64,000 nucleotides of DNA from Armatimonas sp043757465. Its GTDB lineage: Bacteria; Armatimonadota; Armatimonadia; Armatimonadales; Armatimonadaceae. This document shows positions 8,357 through 16,600 of the stretch, one piece after another. How positions within the stretch are numbered: position 1 is the stretch's first letter; every line of letters starts with the position of its first letter. The stretch lies in the NCBI RefSeq assembly GCF_043757465.1, contig NZ_JAYVPL010000147.1, forward strand, positions 36,360 to 100,359, read 5' to 3'. The notes under the pieces are model-generated. The model searched no databases. It saw only the letters and a program-made list of their open reading frames with translations, and was not told the DNA's origin. The position numbers and the translations under genes are program-made.

Positions 8357-9265
8357 TTATTGTACAGCCCCGATGATCTGACGGACGTCGTCGAAGCCGT
8401 TCTTCTCTAAATAATCGGCGATCCCACTTGCGATCTCGATAGCGGCGAGCGGATTGACGAAGTTCACGGTTCCGGCGGCCACAGCGGTTGCGCCCGCCAG
8501 CAGAAACTCAACGGCATCGGTAGCGTTCATAATACCGCCCATTCCGATAATCGGAATTTCCACGGTCTGGGCAACTCGGTAGACGGCGAGCAGGGCAATC
8601 GGCTTAATTGCGGGCCCCGAGAGGCCACCCGTTTTATTCGCGAGCTTAAACGTGCGCTTGCGGGCATCTATCGCGGTTCCGATCACGGTGTTGATCAGCG
8701 AGATAGCATCGGCCCCCGCATCCTCAGCGGCTTTAGCGACGGGCCGAATATCGGTGACATTGGGCGAGAGCTTGGCAATGATCGGCAGGTCGGTGACGGC
8801 GCGTACGGCGGCGACAACTTCCGCCGTCAGGTGCGGCTGGGTGGCGTAGTCCAGGCCATGGGAGACATTAGGACACGAGATATTCAGCTCAATGGCGTCC
8901 GCCCCGCCTCCCTCCGTCAAGCGCCGCGCCACATAGGCAAAATCCTCGGGGCTCTCGCCGGGCACGTTGACAATGATCGGAACATCGAACTGCCGCAGGA
9001 ACGGGAGCTTCTCGCGCAAGTAGTTCTCGATACCGCCGTTTTGTAGGCCAATCGCATTGAGCACTCCCGAGGCCGTTTCGCACATGCGCACGGGTGGGTT
9101 ACCTCGGCGTGGCTCCCGCGTCGTTGCTTTGACACAGACCGCGCCAAGCAGGCTCAGATCCACTAAGTCTTTGGTCTCGGAGCCGAAGCCAAAGGTGCCG
9201 GAGCCTGTGGTGACGGGCGTGCGCATCGTCATCGAGCCGATCTTCACCTCAAGATTCACTGCCAT
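8357..9265 (-). CDS. pyrD: Dihydroorotate dehydrogenase, class 1B catalytic subunit
   Basis: A 302-aa FMN enzyme that oxidises dihydroorotate to orotate in pyrimidine synthesis. Features are TGSGTFGFG, NAIGLQNGG, the catalytic cysteine in ELNISCPNVSHG, IAKLSPNVTDI, and the FMN phosphate-binding GMGGIMNATDAVEFLLAGA. Cysteine as base and the adjacent pyrK identify class 1B, which passes electrons to NAD+ through PyrK. The ATG at 9265 lies in the first of two copies of a 20-bp tandem duplication that also contains the pyrK stop codon. Confidence 0.95.
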   Translation of the reverse strand: MAVNLEVKIGSMTMRTPVTTGSGTFGFGSETKDLVDLSLLGAVCVKATTREPRRGNPPVRMCETASGVLNAIGLQNGGIENYLREKLPFLRQFDVPIIVNVPGESPEDFAYVARRLTEGGGADAIELNISCPNVSHGLDYATQPHLTAEVVAAVRAVTDLPIIAKLSPNVTDIRPVAKAAEDAGADAISLINTVIGTAIDARKRTFKLANKTGGLSGPAIKPIALLAVYRVAQTVEIPIIGMGGIMNATDAVEFLLAGATAVAAGTVNFVNPLAAIEIASGIADYLEKNGFDDVRQIIGAVQ

Positions 9266-9293
9266 GTGACCTCATTCACTGCCATGTGACCTC
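9254..9293. repeat. 20-bp tandem duplication at the pyrK/pyrD junction
   Basis: Two perfect copies of attcactgccatgtgacctc, at 9254-9273 and 9274-9293. Read on the minus strand, one copy supplies the last codons and stop of pyrK and the next supplies the pyrD ribosome site (GAGGT) and ATG. Removing one copy would leave pyrD starting inside pyrK with a 10-nt overlap and neither protein changed. Confidence 0.95.
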
Positions 9294-10097
9294 CGTTGCG
9301 GGGTAGACCGGGCCATCGGTGCAGGTGCGCGAGAAGCTGCCATCGGCTTTCTGGAGCACGCACCCCACGCAGATTCCGATTCCACAGGGCATGGGCGTCT
9401 CCATCGAGACCTGACAGGGTTTGTTATAGGCGATACACAGCTCGGCGACGGCGCGCATCATCGGGGTTGGACCACAGGTATAAACACAGACACTGGTCCC
9501 CCCGCTGGCGGGGGCGAGGGGGGAAAGCAGTGGTAGCAAGCCGTCCGTCACACGCCCTTTCACCCCAAGGCTGCCGTCGTCGGTGCAGGCGATAATCTCC
9601 ACGCCCGCCTCGCGCAAGCCCTCATCGCCGACGAGCAGATTCGCGCTCCGGGCTCCGTAGATGAGAGTGACCTTGGCGCTCGGGTTAGCGGCCTTGATGG
9701 TCTTGGCCAGAAAGTTCAGCGGCGGAACCCCGTAGCCGCCGCCCACCAGCACGTGATGGACATCGGCATGCGGGTCGGCATCGAAGACGCGCCCTCCGAG
9801 CGGCCCCAGAAAGTCCAGCCTATCGCCCGGCTCGTACTGGGCCATAGTGCGCGTCGTCGGCCCGTAGACGGAGAAGAGAATGGAGCAGTGGCCCGCCTCT
9901 CTGTCCACGGTAAAGATCGAGAAGGGCTTGCGCAGGATCGAGCTTCCCGGATTGGCAGGCGTGGTGGCCCCCACCGCGATAAAGTGCCCGGGCCGTGCAT
10001 CACACGCCGTCTCAGGGTCGTCGAAGGTTAAAACAAAGTGTCCCGGAGCGGCAAGGGCCTGCACGGAGACAATGGTAGCAGCACGTTTACGAATCAC
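9276..10097 (-). CDS. pyrK: Dihydroorotate dehydrogenase electron-transfer subunit
   Basis: A 273-aa FAD/[2Fe-2S] protein that carries electrons from PyrD-1B to NAD+. It has a ferredoxin-reductase-like FAD domain (RKPFSIFTVD), an NAD-binding HHVLVGGGYGVPPL and TLIYGARS, and a C-terminal cluster motif CGIGICVGC followed by SRTC. The start is GTG at 10097, with a TACAAT box 8 nt upstream. Residues around SPLAPASGG are encoded by one copy of a dispersed GC-rich palindrome (about 9497-9523), which lies in frame inside the gene. Confidence 0.92.
   Translation of the reverse strand: MIRKRAATIVSVQALAAPGHFVLTFDDPETACDARPGHFIAVGATTPANPGSSILRKPFSIFTVDREAGHCSILFSVYGPTTRTMAQYEPGDRLDFLGPLGGRVFDADPHADVHHVLVGGGYGVPPLNFLAKTIKAANPSAKVTLIYGARSANLLVGDEGLREAGVEIIACTDDGSLGVKGRVTDGLLPLLSPLAPASGGTSVCVYTCGPTPMMRAVAELCIAYNKPCQVSMETPMPCGIGICVGCVLQKADGSFSRTCTDGPVYPATEVTWQ
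9497..9523. repeat. Dispersed GC-rich palindromic element, copy inside pyrK
   Basis: CCCCCCGCTGGCGGGGG followed by CGAGGGGGG. It is translated in pyrK as SPLAPASGG. It belongs to the same family as the elements at 11320-11410, 18523-18592, 21365-21412, 22774-22801 and 22928-22958. Confidence 0.7.
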
Positions 10098-10133
10098 GTC
10101 GCGCCATTGTACCCGACCGCGCCGAAGAATCGC

Positions 10134-10811
10134 CTACCTGCGCCGACGAGCCACGATTCCACCGACGATGCCAAGCGCCACAAGCGCCAGCGTGCCCGGC
10201 TCCGGGCCGACAAAGCCACCCGAGTAGAAAATCGTCCCGTTCCAGACACGCGGCGTACGTACAGTCCCCCCAACAAAAAAATCGTTGGTTGCAGAGCCCG
10301 CGCTCAGCGAGAGATCCACATTGGAGAAGAACAAACTTGGGGGAGGCTCAAGTGTAGTGCCCGTGTACTGGGCGATGTAGCCGATGTTATGAATCGCCAT
10401 ACCCGTGACCCCGGGCCCCAGCACAAAGTCGGTAATATCAACCTGACTAGGTGTATTGATCGCGGCAGCAACACCAGAGCCTGTTGAGCGCAGTGTCCAC
10501 CCTGCCGCGCTCCCCTCAAAACCCGTTGCCGTTCCAGAGCGCGTCCAGACCTCAAGGCTGATGGGGGCTCCCAGCGAGATCGAGCCTGGATTTGCCGTCC
10601 CCACGTTGGCATTGACTCCCAGGCTGGTGAGGGTGAGAGCGGAAACTGCATTCAGATCAAAGAAAACGCCCCCGCCCTGACTATTGCCATTATTGCTATT
10701 AAAAAACGTCGTCAGAGATTGTGCCCGCGCCCCGGGGGAGAGCGCGATCCCCACGAGAAGGGACAGTATCGAAACACGACAACGGCAACGCGAGAAACGA
10801 GTACGAGTCAT
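10134..10811 (-). CDS. Secreted PEP-CTERM protein
   Basis: A 225-aa protein with a signal peptide (VSILSLLVGIALSPGARAQ) and the C-terminal sorting signal EPGTLALVALGIVGGIVARRRR, namely PEP, one membrane helix and an arginine tail. PEP-CTERM proteins are recognised by exosortase and usually end up in the outer envelope or extracellular matrix. The central region is rich in Asn, Gly, Ser and Thr and resembles a beta-sandwich surface protein; no enzymatic motif is seen. The ATG at 10811 lies in an AT-rich promoter region shared with the divergent gene at 10866. Confidence 0.85.
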   Translation of the reverse strand: MTRTRFSRCRCRVSILSLLVGIALSPGARAQSLTTFFNSNNGNSQGGGVFFDLNAVSALTLTSLGVNANVGTANPGSISLGAPISLEVWTRSGTATGFEGSAAGWTLRSTGSGVAAAINTPSQVDITDFVLGPGVTGMAIHNIGYIAQYTGTTLEPPPSLFFSNVDLSLSAGSATNDFFVGGTVRTPRVWNGTIFYSGGFVGPEPGTLALVALGIVGGIVARRRR

Positions 10812-10865
10812 ATAATTTTTTTAACCTTGTCATCATCTATCCAGGATGCGCTTTGACGCGTTCAG

Positions 10866-11180
10866 ATGATCTTCCTTGAAACGCCCACCCCAGACGGTAC
10901 ACACCTCTATTATATACCAGGTTCGTCTTTTTCAAACCTATTGGCAATCTGCCCCAGCTCATTGCCCCAATCGCCCCTTACCCCTCCCCGAGCCGCGTTC
11001 TACGCCCAAGTCGAAGCCGCCGAAGAAGCCCGGCTTGCTCCCCAGCGTGCCCAGCGCGAGCGTGAGAAAGCGGCGCACGCGCAGTCTCTCATCGGATTGG
11101 AGACGATTCTCTCACAAAAACGCGACTCGCTTCAGCGGCTAGAACTGCTCGTTTCTGCTATGGGCGGACACTACAGATGA
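10866..11180 (+). CDS. Hypothetical protein with C-terminal coiled coil
   Basis: A 104-aa protein. The first half is not recognised and contains a Pro/Ser-rich SSLPQSPLTPPRAA segment that may derive from the dispersed GC-rich element. The second half (QVEAAEEARLAPQRAQRERE...LQRLELLVSAM) is strongly helical and coiled-coil-like. The stop TGA at 11178-11180 overlaps the ATG of the next small gene as ATGA, which supports coupled translation and a real two-gene unit. Function unknown. Confidence 0.45.
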   Translation: MIFLETPTPDGTHLYYIPGSSFSNLLAICPSSLPQSPLTPPRAAFYAQVEAAEEARLAPQRAQREREKAAHAQSLIGLETILSQKRDSLQRLELLVSAMGGHYR

Positions 11181-11347
11181 GCCTTCCTGTGATCCACCAC
11201 GACCAGGAATTAAAAGTGACCCAAGAGCGCATCGTGCGCTTCGAGATCGAGCGTATGCATACCGAAGTCATGGCCTACCTGAGCCGCCACAGCACCGAAG
11301 TGCTCGCGACGGCTGCCCCCCCAGCCCCCGCCCGGCGGGGGAGATAG
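11177..11347 (+). CDS. Small hypothetical protein, translationally coupled
   Basis: A 56-aa frame from ATG 11177 to TAG 11347. MSLPVIHHDQELKVTQERIV continues into a helical RFEIERMHTEVMAYLSRHSTEV. The last residues (APPAPARRGR) and the stop are supplied by a copy of the dispersed GC-rich palindrome, so the original C terminus may have been altered. The 4-nt ATGA overlap with the preceding gene suggests co-translation. The arrangement of two short overlapping genes recalls toxin-antitoxin pairs, but no known toxin fold is visible. Confidence 0.45.
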   Translation: MSLPVIHHDQELKVTQERIVRFEIERMHTEVMAYLSRHSTEVLATAAPPAPARRGR

Positions 11348-11410
11348 AAGAAATCGGATTCCTTATTGTCCCCCCGCCGGGTACCCTTTGGGTGGGGGGT
11401 TAGGGGGCAA
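11320..11410. repeat. Cluster of dispersed GC-rich palindromic elements
   Basis: Two facing elements: CCCCCGCCCGGCGGGGG at 11332-11348, then CCCCCCGCCGGGTACCC running into GGGTGGGGGGTTAGGGGGC. Together they can form a large hairpin with GC arms. The left one supplies the end of the small gene before it. The rest of 11348-11478 holds no gene. Confidence 0.65.
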
Positions 11411-11478
11411 GTTACTCCCCGACCCTAGTCCCCCCCGCTATGCGGTTGCCGATGCATTTGCAAGAGTGGGAGATACAA

Positions 11479-12183
11479 TTACTTGCGACGCTTGATCGCA
11501 ATGCCACCTGCGATACCCAAAGTAAGAAGAGCCAGCGTGCCTGGCTCAGGAGCAGCGGAAGAAGCTGCGACTCCTACCACGACATTGTCCATCGTGTTCC
11601 ATCGATTTGGGGTGAGTCCCCCCGCATTGGCTGTCACGGAGACGAGAGGCGTGGTGGAGATCCAACCGAAAAAGTTAGTGACGGAGTTTACGCCAGCCGC
11701 GAGAGGGGAGTCCGCATCCACTCCGTTGGAAGCGAAGGCGGAGACAGAGTTCCCTACAAAAGGTTGGAAGTTACCACCGCTATCGGTCAGGAAGAAATCC
11801 GCACCGAAAGCGAAGACCTGTGCCGGGGAGCTGCTCACCGTCGCCACTAGGTTGTTCGTTGCATCATTGGTAGACATGGCTCCGGCAATCGAGAACAATC
11901 CACTCGGCGGTGCTGTGTACGTGACGGAGAAACCGTTGCCAGAGCGCGTTGCAGAGGCCCCTTGGATTCCGCCGTTTGTGACACCCGCAAAATCATCGTT
12001 AAAGAAACCTGGCTGTAGTGCCGCCAGAAAACTAGCACGGTTTGTAAAAGTGGTAATCGTTGCCTGCGCCGCTTGTGGGAGCGCCGCCAGTCCGAGAAGT
12101 GTGAGTGCGGCAAGCGTGCCGCGTGTGTTTGCGAAACGAGAAAAAACTATGAACTCTATCCTTTGTGCCTCAGGCAGAAACAC
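11479..12183 (-). CDS. Secreted PEP-CTERM protein
   Basis: A 234-aa protein. The N-terminal hydrophobic LAALTLLGLAALPQAAQA is a signal peptide, and the C terminus APEPGTLALLTLGIAGGIAIKRRK is a PEP-CTERM sorting signal. The body (FTNRASFLAALQPGFFNDDFAG..., VFAFGADFFLTDSGG) resembles other PEP-CTERM surface proteins of unknown role. The start is a GTG at 12183; no ATG precedes the signal peptide in frame. Its tail is close to that of the protein encoded at 10134-10811, so the two are likely substrates of the same exosortase. Confidence 0.82.
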   Translation of the reverse strand: MFLPEAQRIEFIVFSRFANTRGTLAALTLLGLAALPQAAQATITTFTNRASFLAALQPGFFNDDFAGVTNGGIQGASATRSGNGFSVTYTAPPSGLFSIAGAMSTNDATNNLVATVSSSPAQVFAFGADFFLTDSGGNFQPFVGNSVSAFASNGVDADSPLAAGVNSVTNFFGWISTTPLVSVTANAGGLTPNRWNTMDNVVVGVAASSAAPEPGTLALLTLGIAGGIAIKRRK

Positions 12184-12303
12184 TGTCTACCCTGAAGCGG
12201 TGCCGTGGCTGATGCGTCTCAGGCCGGCAACTTACGCGGAGATTATACACAAAATTACTCAAAAGCCTGTCAAAAAACCGTTTGCGGGGGTAGACTACTA
12301 CCT

Positions 12304-14568
12304 ATGGCAATGCTCGAAGAGCTTCCCGCCTCGGTTGAGGCGGCGCTCCAGGCCCAGCGGAATGGCCACGGTTCTGATCCCCTCACCCTCGCGGTCAAGG
12401 CGGATATCAATACTAGCGGTGTAATCGGCGAGCGGTGGGTAACCATGGACGCGGACGCGATCCGGGTCTACTCCCCCAACGGCGCAAGCGGCTCAGCGGC
12501 GCATCTGGACCTCTCGGTTCTCGTCAGCGAGATCACCGGCGCAAAGACCGAGTCGCTGGTGGGCGGCGGGGCGCTGACCGTCTCGCGTGGCTCGGACATT
12601 ATCGAGCTGGCACGCTACACCACGCCGCTGGGCGGGCGCATGGCGGGCGTGGCGCGTGTCATGGAGGCCATCGCCAAGGGGCGCGATCTGCCCGATGCTG
12701 AGCTGGAGGAGGTAGAAAAACTCTGCCCCAAGTGCAGCCGCGCCCTGCCCAAGGACTCCGATGTCTGCCGCCACTGTTTTGACAAGCGCGCGACGTTTAC
12801 CCGACTGCTCGGCTACGCCAAGGGCTACAAGCTCCAGGCCGTTATCGTCACCACTCTGATGATCGCGGGCACGGCGCTACAGCTACTGCCCGGCTGGATT
12901 GTCAAGCGCCTCACCGACGATGTGCTCGTCCCCAAAGTGGCAGTCGCCGCCGCCGACCGGCTACACGGGCTGATCTACTGGGTGCTCGTGATGATCGGCG
13001 CGACCGTGCTGGGCCTCGTGATGGGCATCTTCCGCTCGCGCCTCACTGCGTATCTCTCGCTGACCATGACCCGGCAGATCCGCACCGAGACCTACGCGAC
13101 ACTCCAGAAGCTCGGGCTCTCGTACTACGACAAGCGGCAGTCGGGCGCGCTGTTAAATCGTGTCACCTCCGATGTCAACGAGCTCAATAACTTCCTCGTA
13201 GACGGCCTCCAGATGCTCGTGGTCAATGGCCTGATGCTGGTCGGGACACTCGTGATTGTCTTCACCCAGAACTGGCGGCTCGCGCTTCTGGTGATGATCC
13301 CCATCCCGCTCGTGATACTCGGCACGACCCGCATCTGGAAGTTTCTGTGGGGACGATTAGAGAAACTCTGGAACCTGCGCTCGTCCATGACGGCCAGTAT
13401 CGCGGTCGCGCTCAATGGCACTCGCGTCGTGAAGGCTTTTGCGCAAGAGGATCGGGAGATGGCGCGCTTCAACCAGAAGGTGGGTGCGCTCTACCACGCA
13501 AACTTAGATCTGGAGAACTGGTGGGCGACGCTGCTGCCCATTCTGGGTTTTCTCATGACCAGCGGCGGGTTTATTGTCTGGTATGTCGGCGGGCAGCAAG
13601 TGATCGCGGAAGAGATCACGTTCGGCACGCTGAACATGTTCTTCTACTACCTCGGGCAGCTCTACGGCCCGCTCCAGGGCATGACAAGAATTGCAGACTG
13701 GCTGGGCCGCGTGCTCACCAGCGCCGAGCGTGTCTTTGAGGTGATGGATACCCAGGCCGATGTCGCCGACAGCGCCGACTCCGTTGCCATGCCCAACATG
13801 AAGGGTGAGCTGCTCTTTGAGAATGTCAGCTTTGGCTACGATAAAGCGCGGCGGGTCTTAGAGAACGTGGATCTGCATGTCATGCCCGGCGAGATGATCG
13901 GCCTCGTGGGGCACTCCGGCGCAGGCAAGTCCACGATTATCAACCTGATCTCGCGCTTCTATGATCCGAGTGAGGGACGTATCTTAATTGATGGTGTCGA
14001 GATGAAGAAAGTCAAGCTCCAAGATCTCAGAAGCCAGATGGGAATCGTGCTCCAGGAGCCGTTTCTCTTCCCCGGCACCATCGCGGAGAACATCGCCTAC
14101 GGTAAAGCGGACGCCACACTTGAGCAGATCATGCGCGCCGCAAAAGCCGCCAACGCCCACGACTTCATCTTGCGCTTCCCCGACGGCTACGACTCCTTAG
14201 TGGGCGAGCGCGGTGCACGGCTCTCCGGCGGCGAGCGCCAGCGCATTAGTATCGCACGCGCCATTCTGCACGACCCGAAAGTGCTGATCCTCGACGAAGC
14301 CACGGCGTCCGTGGACACCGAGACCGAGAAGCAGATCCAGGAAGCCATCCAGCGCCTGATCGCGGGCCGCACCACGTTCGCCATCGCCCACCGCCTTTCT
14401 ACGCTCCGCAACGCCGATAGATTAGTGGTGATCGAGAAAGGCCGCGTCGCCGAGATGGGCACCCACGCCGAGCTGATGGAGAAAGACAACGGCATCTTCA
14501 GAAAGCTCGTCGAGATGCAGCTTGAAGTCAACAAACTCAAGTCCGAGAACATGATTTTGGAAGAGTAG
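12304..14568 (+). CDS. ABC exporter with N-terminal DUF1854-like domain and zinc ribbon
   Basis: A 754-aa protein. Residues 1-135 form a soluble domain (VSPNGASGSAAHLDLS...VSRGSDIIELARYT). A C-x2-C-x10-C-x2-C zinc ribbon follows at 141-158 (CPKC...CRHC). Six membrane helices of an ABC type-1 exporter span about 165-480. The nucleotide-binding domain has Walker A GHSGAGKST near 536, signature LSGGERQR near 640 and Walker B VLILDEA near 660. Half-transporters of this kind work as homodimers. In other bacteria such an exporter sits beside a DUF1854 gene and is annotated as associated with cyanophycin metabolism; here a DUF1854 gene lies at 16601. The ATG at 12304 was chosen where the family-like sequence begins. 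Confidence 0.9.
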   Translation: MAMLEELPASVEAALQAQRNGHGSDPLTLAVKADINTSGVIGERWVTMDADAIRVYSPNGASGSAAHLDLSVLVSEITGAKTESLVGGGALTVSRGSDIIELARYTTPLGGRMAGVARVMEAIAKGRDLPDAELEEVEKLCPKCSRALPKDSDVCRHCFDKRATFTRLLGYAKGYKLQAVIVTTLMIAGTALQLLPGWIVKRLTDDVLVPKVAVAAADRLHGLIYWVLVMIGATVLGLVMGIFRSRLTAYLSLTMTRQIRTETYATLQKLGLSYYDKRQSGALLNRVTSDVNELNNFLVDGLQMLVVNGLMLVGTLVIVFTQNWRLALLVMIPIPLVILGTTRIWKFLWGRLEKLWNLRSSMTASIAVALNGTRVVKAFAQEDREMARFNQKVGALYHANLDLENWWATLLPILGFLMTSGGFIVWYVGGQQVIAEEITFGTLNMFFYYLGQLYGPLQGMTRIADWLGRVLTSAERVFEVMDTQADVADSADSVAMPNMKGELLFENVSFGYDKARRVLENVDLHVMPGEMIGLVGHSGAGKSTIINLISRFYDPSEGRILIDGVEMKKVKLQDLRSQMGIVLQEPFLFPGTIAENIAYGKADATLEQIMRAAKAANAHDFILRFPDGYDSLVGERGARLSGGERQRISIARAILHDPKVLILDEATASVDTETEKQIQEAIQRLIAGRTTFAIAHRLSTLRNADRLVVIEKGRVAEMGTHAELMEKDNGIFRKLVEMQLEVNKLKSENMILEE

Positions 14569-14574
14569 CCGCGA

Positions 14575-14580
14575 TAGAAT
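14575..14580 (+). promoter_or_regulatory. -10-like box before the DUF4058 gene
   Basis: TAGAAT ends 7 nt before the ATG at 14588, directly after the ABC exporter stop codon. It suggests that the DUF4058 group can be transcribed separately with a leaderless mRNA. Confidence 0.4.
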
Positions 14581-14587
14581 AAGTATT

Positions 14588-15382
14588 ATGCCTGGCCCGT
14601 TTCCTGGAATGGATCCCTACCTTGAGCTGCCCGAAAACTGGCGCGGCGTTCATAGCCTGCTGATTGCTGTCTTGGTGGAGCAACTCAACGCTCACCTTCC
14701 CCTACCTTTCGCCGCCGTTGCCGAAGAGCGTTGCTACGTCTTTCAGGAAGAGCGCGAGATTATCCCTGATATCGGACTCGTTCGTCCCTTCGAGTCTCGC
14801 TTAAAAACCACAAGTGCCAGCACTGCTCTTTTAGAGCGTCCTGCGGTCACTCCCGCCGAAGTCATGCAACTGGAGTCTATCGAAGTCAAACAGCGCTTCA
14901 TCAATGTCATCACAGTGCGAGATAGAGAGCTTGTTACCACTATTGAGCTGCTCAGCCCCGTCAATAAGTCCCGTGAAGGACGACGCAAATATCAACGTAA
15001 ACAAGCCGAGATTCTTAAGAGCGACGTACATCTGATTGAGATTGATCTTTTACGTTGCGGTGAGCACACCGCGCATATTCCGCTGGCACGCCTTCGTCAG
15101 CGTGGCAAACCCTGGGACTATCTCGTCTGCCTGCACCGTGCCCATCAGCGCCATCGGGTAGAGTATTGGGCCATCCCACTTTCGCAGCGGCTCCCCACCG
15201 TTGCCGTACCTCTTACCGATGAAGCCGCCGACATTCCACTCGATCTCCAAAACGCTCTGGACACCCTTTACGACCGAGGAGCCTACAGCCGCATTCTGGA
15301 CTACGACCAGCCCCTGATTCCCGCTCTCAACACCGAAAACCAGAAATGGGCAGAGAATGTCCTCCTCGAACGGAGTCATTAA
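14588..15382 (+). CDS. DUF4058 family protein
   Basis: A 264-aa protein opening with the DUF4058 hallmark MPGPFPGMDPYLE, then FAAVAEERCYVF and the conserved VTTIELLSPVNKSREGRRKYQRKQ and HLIEIDLLRCGE. The family is common in cyanobacteria and planctomycete-like bacteria; no function is established. The invariant acidic and lysine residues in ELLSPxNK...Y..K...EIDLL are reminiscent of the nuclease-like PD-(D/E)XK core; that is inference. The stop codon shares one base with the next ATG (TAATG), so the two are likely co-translated. Confidence 0.85.
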   Translation: MPGPFPGMDPYLELPENWRGVHSLLIAVLVEQLNAHLPLPFAAVAEERCYVFQEEREIIPDIGLVRPFESRLKTTSASTALLERPAVTPAEVMQLESIEVKQRFINVITVRDRELVTTIELLSPVNKSREGRRKYQRKQAEILKSDVHLIEIDLLRCGEHTAHIPLARLRQRGKPWDYLVCLHRAHQRHRVEYWAIPLSQRLPTVAVPLTDEAADIPLDLQNALDTLYDRGAYSRILDYDQPLIPALNTENQKWAENVLLERSH

Positions 15383-15984
15383 TGGCTTACTCAAAGTTTA
15401 AGCTGGGACAAGTTCTGGACACTTTTGACATCACTCTCATTGAAGGCGTTGATCTCTTTCCTGATGTAGCGCCTGCCGAGCCGAGCGAGCTTCTCACGGC
15501 GGTTCTCAAACGCGGCATACCACTTGCCGAGGCTATCTCCACAGAGAAAGCACGCTCCGAGTTTGTTCTTGCTCCCTTGCTCGCTGAGGTTCGAGAACGG
15601 ATGGAGGGGCGTATCTCGCTGTTCTCTGGGGTGGATTTTACCGTAGATGCCGCACGCGGTCTGAACGGCGAGTGCGACTTTTTGCTCTCCCGCTCGCCGC
15701 TTCAGTCCGTGCTACGTGCTCCGGCATTTGCCATTGTCGAGGCCAAGAACCTGAGCCTCGCGCCGGGACTGGGTCAGTGCATCGCAGAAATGATCGCAGC
15801 GCAGATTTTCAATGAGAACGCGGGCAAGCCACTGCCGTGCATTTGGGGGGCCGTGACAACAGGGCTAAGCTGGCGCTTTCTGAAGCTGGAAGGCCAGATG
15901 GTGACAATGGATCATCTGGAGCGCTCTCTCAATGGAGTGGCGGGGATTCTAGGAATTTTACTGTACATTGCCGAGGGCAACTAG
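15382..15984 (+). CDS. PD-(D/E)XK nuclease-like protein, paralogue 1
   Basis: A 200-aa protein. The region ARGLNGECDFLLSRSP followed by APAFAIVEAKNLSLAPGLGQCIAEMIAAQ has the spacing of a PD-(D/E)XK nuclease core (acidic residue in CDF, then E-x-K in VEAKN). Similar proteins are known as hypotheticals from cyanobacteria. The next gene is a same-length paralogue, so the pair arose by tandem duplication. It overlaps the DUF4058 stop by one base. Whether it cleaves DNA is unknown. Confidence 0.65.
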   Translation: MAYSKFKLGQVLDTFDITLIEGVDLFPDVAPAEPSELLTAVLKRGIPLAEAISTEKARSEFVLAPLLAEVRERMEGRISLFSGVDFTVDAARGLNGECDFLLSRSPLQSVLRAPAFAIVEAKNLSLAPGLGQCIAEMIAAQIFNENAGKPLPCIWGAVTTGLSWRFLKLEGQMVTMDHLERSLNGVAGILGILLYIAEGN

Positions 15985-15991
15985 GAGACCT

Positions 15992-16594
15992 ATGGCTTAC
16001 TCAAAGTTCACCCTCGAAAAAGCACTGAAGGAGCTAGAGCTGACTCTAGTGAGTGTGCCGGAGATTTTCGCAGGCGTTGCGCCGGTTGCCGTCTCAGAGC
16101 CAATGGCGGGGCTTTTGCAGCAGTATCTAACGATCGCTTTAGGAGTGGCAACGGAGAAAGCGCGCTCGGAGTACTTGGTCGCTCCCCTACTCTTTGAGCT
16201 TCGCCAGCGCACGGGCGGCCAGATTTCGATCTTCTCCGGCGTGGCCTTTGACGTAGACCCGGCGCGAGGGCTTGCCGGGGCGTGCGATTTTCTTCTCGCG
16301 AAATCGCCCGAGCAAAACGTACTTCAATCGCCGGTCTTTGCAGCGGTAGAATCGAAAAGCGAGAACCTGCGTCCGGGGCTGGGGCAGTGCCTCGCCGAGA
16401 TGGTAGCCGTGCAGCTCTTCAACCAGCGGGAAGGCCATCCGTTGCCCACAGTCTGGGGCACGGTCACGTCGGGCCTCGCGTGGCGTTTTATGAAGCTGGA
16501 AGGCCAGACGGTTTTTCTGGAGAACCAGGAGCGCTCCCTCGGCGATGGGAGCGAGGTTCTCGGAATTTTACTGCATATTGCAGAAGGTAAATAG
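15992..16594 (+). CDS. PD-(D/E)XK nuclease-like protein, paralogue 2
   Basis: Also 200 aa and clearly related to the preceding gene (MAYSKF start, ATEKARSEYLVAPLL, ARGLAGACDFLLAKSP, GLGQCLAEMVAVQLFN, VWGTVTSGLAWRFMKLEGQ, LGILLHIAEGK end). An important difference is that the putative catalytic E-A-K of paralogue 1 is E-S-K here (AAVESKSEN), which keeps the E-x-K pattern. The genes are 7 bp apart. Diverged tandem copies with shared ends suggest a heteromeric or specialised pair. Confidence 0.65.
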   Translation: MAYSKFTLEKALKELELTLVSVPEIFAGVAPVAVSEPMAGLLQQYLTIALGVATEKARSEYLVAPLLFELRQRTGGQISIFSGVAFDVDPARGLAGACDFLLAKSPEQNVLQSPVFAAVESKSENLRPGLGQCLAEMVAVQLFNQREGHPLPTVWGTVTSGLAWRFMKLEGQTVFLENQERSLGDGSEVLGILLHIAEGK

Positions 16595-16600
16595 TAAATC

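Noticed and set aside
11483..12424. 313-codon plus-strand frame opposite the second PEP-CTERM gene
   Set aside because: The minus strand carries a signal peptide and a textbook PEP-CTERM tail; the plus frame runs into the ABC exporter gene.
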